A stretch of 19,802 nucleotides of DNA. Source: Gymnopilus junonius (taxonomy: Eukaryota; Basidiomycota; Agaricomycetes; Agaricales; Galerinaceae). The position numbers and the translations under genes are program-made. Under the pieces are notes generated by a model that saw nothing but the letters and a program-made list of their open reading frames with translations, was not told the DNA's origin and made no database searches. The stretch is from NCBI GenBank assembly GCA_015501075.1, contig JADNYJ010000582.1, forward strand, positions 1 through 19,802. The letters are read 5' to 3'. The stretch's first letter is position 1; every line of letters begins with the position of its first letter. Shown in pieces: positions 19,042 to 19,802 of this stretch.

Positions 19042-19802
19042 ATGATGCCCTGCACTTCATTCTTCCTTTATGTCATCGCAGGTGGCATTCGGACTTGACC
19101 CTTTGTCCTTTCCCTCTCTAGATTTCGCTCAGAGTCCACTATGTGGACCCCTAGCCCTAGTGTTGCAGACTGGGCGGCTCTGAACGAGACAGTCGGAGGC
19201 CGTTTATACCATGGCTATCCATTTGCAAAGCCTTGCTTCTCTACATACAACGGCAACAAAGTCGTACCCAACGCTGCAGAATGCGCCTACGTTAAGGAGA
19301 ATTACTTCAACAACCACAGTAAGTACTCTAGACCATTTGCTCAATGTAACTACCTAATCTTGCTCTGTGCAGTGAATCGTTCGCATGCCTTTGGTGGATA
19401 TGGTTCAGTATGGCTATCCTGGGTTTCTTTCTTCACGAGCCCATTAACATCTTCGACTCAGACACAATTCGAAATGTGCATGTCGACCGGTGACGGTTGT
19501 CACCTTGATTGGACAAACCCTTACAATGATGCATCATTTGCACCTCAACAGCAGTGTTCTCAAGGAGGCATATCACCATTCTATGTGCGTTTGGAAGCCT
19601 TCCTACTCTGCGCCTTCACATCCTAACGTATTCGCATGCTTCTATCTACTTCAAGATTGATGTCCAAAATAAGGACGACGTTGTTGCGGCCTTCAAATTT
19701 AGCAAGAAACAAGGAGTCAATCTGGTCATCAAAAAATTCTGGAGTATGACATATGATTGACTGAGAAAGTGTCAACTTATATTTGGTGTTTTCAGCACGA
19801 TT
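19042..19802 (+). CDS. Secreted FAD-linked oxidase, berberine-bridge-enzyme-like (5' part; runs off window)
   Basis: BBE-like flavoenzymes of fungi are secreted oxidases of sugars, alcohols or secondary metabolites with bicovalently bound FAD. Proposed exons: 19042-19081 (MMPCTSFFLYVIA, a short signal peptide), 19122-19318, 19373-19407, 19462-19584, 19656-19743 and 19796 onward. The protein shows SVADWAALNETVGGRL, AFGGYGS, CSQGGISPFY, then VQNKDDVVAAFKFSKKQG and NLVIK, the start of the PCMH-type FAD domain. The last bases, after an intron, encode His-Asp, matching the family's SGHDY motif whose His binds FAD; the window ends there. Two one-base phase problems occur: near 19144 (one base short after the signal-peptide exon) and at the A6 run near 19731-19736 (one base long). 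The first exon is less certain than the rest. Confidence 0.75.

Overview
The window is nuclear DNA of a filamentous fungus, most likely a mushroom-forming basidiomycete (Agaricomycetes). The genes are packed with 48-60 nt GT-AG introns (donors often GTGCGT, GTAAGT or GTATGT). The gene families also fit: an F-box/LRR protein, a CE16-type GDSL esterase, an MLKL-like/NB-ARC/TPR NLR, a BBE-type flavo-oxidase and a Tc1/mariner relic with the N-terminal domain common in agaric transposases. Reading was by eye; no database search was possible.

Layout, left to right. (1) 1-3152, minus: SAPS-domain protein (regulatory subunit of a Sit4/PP6-type phosphatase), running off the left edge. (2) 3750-5580, minus: mu subunit of the AP-2 clathrin adaptor, 11 coding exons including a 9-nt first and a 6-nt last coding exon. 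(3) 5917-6720: an 804-bp Tc1/mariner deletion derivative with 28-bp terminal inverted repeats, TA target duplication and an ORF for only the helix-turn-helix part of the transposase. (4) 7074-8539, plus: secreted GDSL/CE16-like esterase, 11 exons, intact. (5) 8814-9335, plus: small ABM-like (dimeric alpha-beta barrel) protein. (6) 9737-13858, plus: intact 1297-residue NLR-like STAND protein. (7) 14436-15852, minus: Q/P-rich nuclear-type protein with basic segments. (8) 16205-17530, minus: F-box/LRR-type protein. (9) 17933-18378, minus: small gene I do not recognise. (10) 19042 to the right edge, plus: N-terminus of a secreted BBE-like FAD oxidase, cut at its FAD-linking His motif.

No metabolic operon-like unit is evident. 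Housekeeping genes (SAPS, AP-2 mu, the nuclear protein) flank a central accessory block (mariner relic, esterase, ABM protein, NLR). The most striking large-scale feature is uneven integrity. The block from about 5.9 to 13.9 kb and the first two thirds of the SAPS gene read cleanly. The SAPS 3' third (1-1265), the nuclear protein, the F-box gene and the BBE start carry many single-base frame breaks, mostly at short homopolymers, while the amino-acid signal continues in the next frame. That pattern suggests local sequence or assembly error more than old pseudogenes, but this cannot be proved from the sequence alone.
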